DNA from: Deltaproteobacteria bacterium
GTDB lineage: Bacteria; Myxococcota_A; UBA9160; UBA6930
DNA length: 41,070 nt
Reading direction: 5' to 3'
NCBI GenBank assembly: GCA_029261795.1
Contig: JAJDAP010000062.1
Coordinates: 1-41,070 of the forward strand
In this document: positions 40,519 to 41,070 of the stretch, piece by piece
How positions within the stretch are numbered: position 1 is the first letter of the stretch
Layout: each line of letters begins with the position of its first letter
Made by a program: the position numbers and the translations under genes
Notes under the pieces: model-generated
Database searches by the model: none
What the model was told of the DNA's origin: nothing
The model's input: only the letters and a program-made list of their open reading frames with translations

Positions 40519-41070
40519 ATGATCCTACCGGCCCCCCTCCGCCGCTCGCTGCCGCTGTTGACAGGCATGGTGTTTGCCTGCCTGCTCGGCCTGGCGACGC
40601 CGGCCGCTGCCCAGCAGGCCTGTGTGACGGATCTCGACTGCGACGATCTGGTCAGCTGTACGGTCGATACCTGCGTATCCCTGGTCTGCCAGCACGTCGC
40701 GACGGCGAGCCTGTGCGACAACGGCCTGTTCTGCGATGGCGCCGAAGTCTGCGACCCGATCCTCGACTGCCAGGCCGGCACGGCTCCGGTCACGAACGAC
40801 GGCGTGACCTGCACGGTCGATTCGTGCGACGAAGTAGCCGACACGGTCGTCAACACGCCGACGGCGAGTCTCTGCGACAACGGCCTCTTCTGCGACGGCG
40901 CGGAAGTCTGCGATCCGCTGCTCGACTGCCAGGCCGGCACGGCTCCGGTGACCAACGACGGCGTGACCTGCACGGTCGATTCGTGCGACGAAGTAGCCGA
41001 CACGGTCGTCAACACGCCGACCCCGAGTCTCTGCGACAACGGCCTCTTCTGCGTCGGCGCGGAAGTCTGC
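40519..41070 (+). CDS. Secreted Cys-rich repeat protein, 3' end cut by window
   Basis: The open frame from the ATG at 40519 runs to the window end with no stop (184 codons). The signal peptide (residues about 1-32, ATPAAAQ) is followed by CVTDLDCDDLVSCTVDTC, then tandem 53-residue units beginning SLCDNGLFCDGAEVCDPLLD and including GVTCTVDSCDEVADTVVNTP, with 6 Cys each. Such repeats are common in myxobacterial-type surface proteins and are probably disulfide-bonded in the envelope. A possible sigma-54-like promoter lies about 80 nt upstream. The number of repeats and any C-terminal sorting signal are outside the window. No clear Shine-Dalgarno is seen. Confidence 0.8.
   Translation, partial: MILPAPLRRSLPLLTGMVFACLLGLATPAAAQQACVTDLDCDDLVSCTVDTCVSLVCQHVATASLCDNGLFCDGAEVCDPILDCQAGTAPVTNDGVTCTVDSCDEVADTVVNTPTASLCDNGLFCDGAEVCDPLLDCQAGTAPVTNDGVTCTVDSCDEVADTVVNTPTPSLCDNGLFCVGAEVC
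40708..41070 (+). repeat. 159-bp tandem repeats within the Cys-rich gene
   Basis: Units begin at 40708, 40867 and 41026 (AGC/AGT CTN TGC GAC AAC GGC), exactly 159 bp apart; the third is cut. Units 1 and 2 differ at few, mostly third-codon positions. Low divergence points to recent duplication or gene conversion, and such arrays may be collapsed in assemblies. Confidence 0.9.

Noticed and set aside
40446..41039. Minus-strand open frame with repeats across the Cys-rich array
   Set aside because: Its repeats are only the reverse reading of the 159-bp units; the plus frame has a signal peptide and ordered Cys.

Overview
The window is high-GC bacterial DNA with tight operons. The likely source is an environmental member of the former Deltaproteobacteria (Myxococcota, Desulfobacterota or Binatota type). 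This is inferred from three things: PEP-CTERM sorting signals, Cys-rich repeat and thrombospondin-3/dockerin-like secreted proteins, and a catabolic set rich in acyl-CoA dehydrogenases. No rRNA, tRNA or CRISPR array was seen, so a precise placement is not possible.

Layout. 1-184: 3' end of a REP-associated (RAYT) transposase. 263-1645 (-): a primary-like sigma-70 factor. 1975-7115 (-): tetR, membrane-fusion protein and RND pump operon, divergent from an amidohydrolase (7228) and a bisphosphate nucleotidase/inositol phosphatase-family gene (8515). 9505-13061 (-): beta-lactamase-fold lipoprotein coupled to an SLC13/TrkA-C permease, divergent from an ArgA-type N-acetylglutamate synthase. 14204-14652: RNase P RNA, followed by a 94-nt near-perfect hairpin. 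14832-20743: catabolic/regulatory block with an HxlR-SCP2 regulator, a tandem acyl-CoA dehydrogenase pair, a quinone oxidoreductase, a VOC protein, an AraC regulator and ndk. Several genes in this block look leaderless.

20953 to the end is a cell-surface/matrix region. It holds PEP-CTERM proteins, a sigma-54 enhancer-binding regulator (22352-23740), two TMTC-like multispanning TPR proteins, an outer-membrane barrel with N-terminal coiled coil, periplasmic TPR protein, an Asn/Gln/Ser-rich secreted protein with repeats, a periplasmic C39 peptidase, two small secreted precursors, a TPR-sulfatase fusion, a beta-helix/TSP3/dockerin-like protein, a DPM1-like glycosyltransferase and a Cys-rich 53-residue repeat protein cut by the window end.

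Most notable: 25155-33213 resembles a divergent Fap (functional amyloid in Pseudomonas) export locus, with a FapF-like coiled-coil barrel, a FapD-like C39 peptidase and an amyloid-like substrate. A -24/-12 (sigma-54) promoter lies in front of the substrate gene. Two small proteins of the same operon carry, after a Sec signal peptide, the same 20-residue motif GLIPGxxVxExELxxxYGKG. It matches the spacing of double-glycine leaders (E-8, L-7, G-2) cleaved by C39 peptidases. A matching TGGG-N10-CCCA palindrome sits about 110-140 bp upstream of two sigma-54-like promoters and is a candidate binding site for the local enhancer-binding protein. Together this looks like a regulated system for exporting, processing and possibly glycosylating surface fibres.
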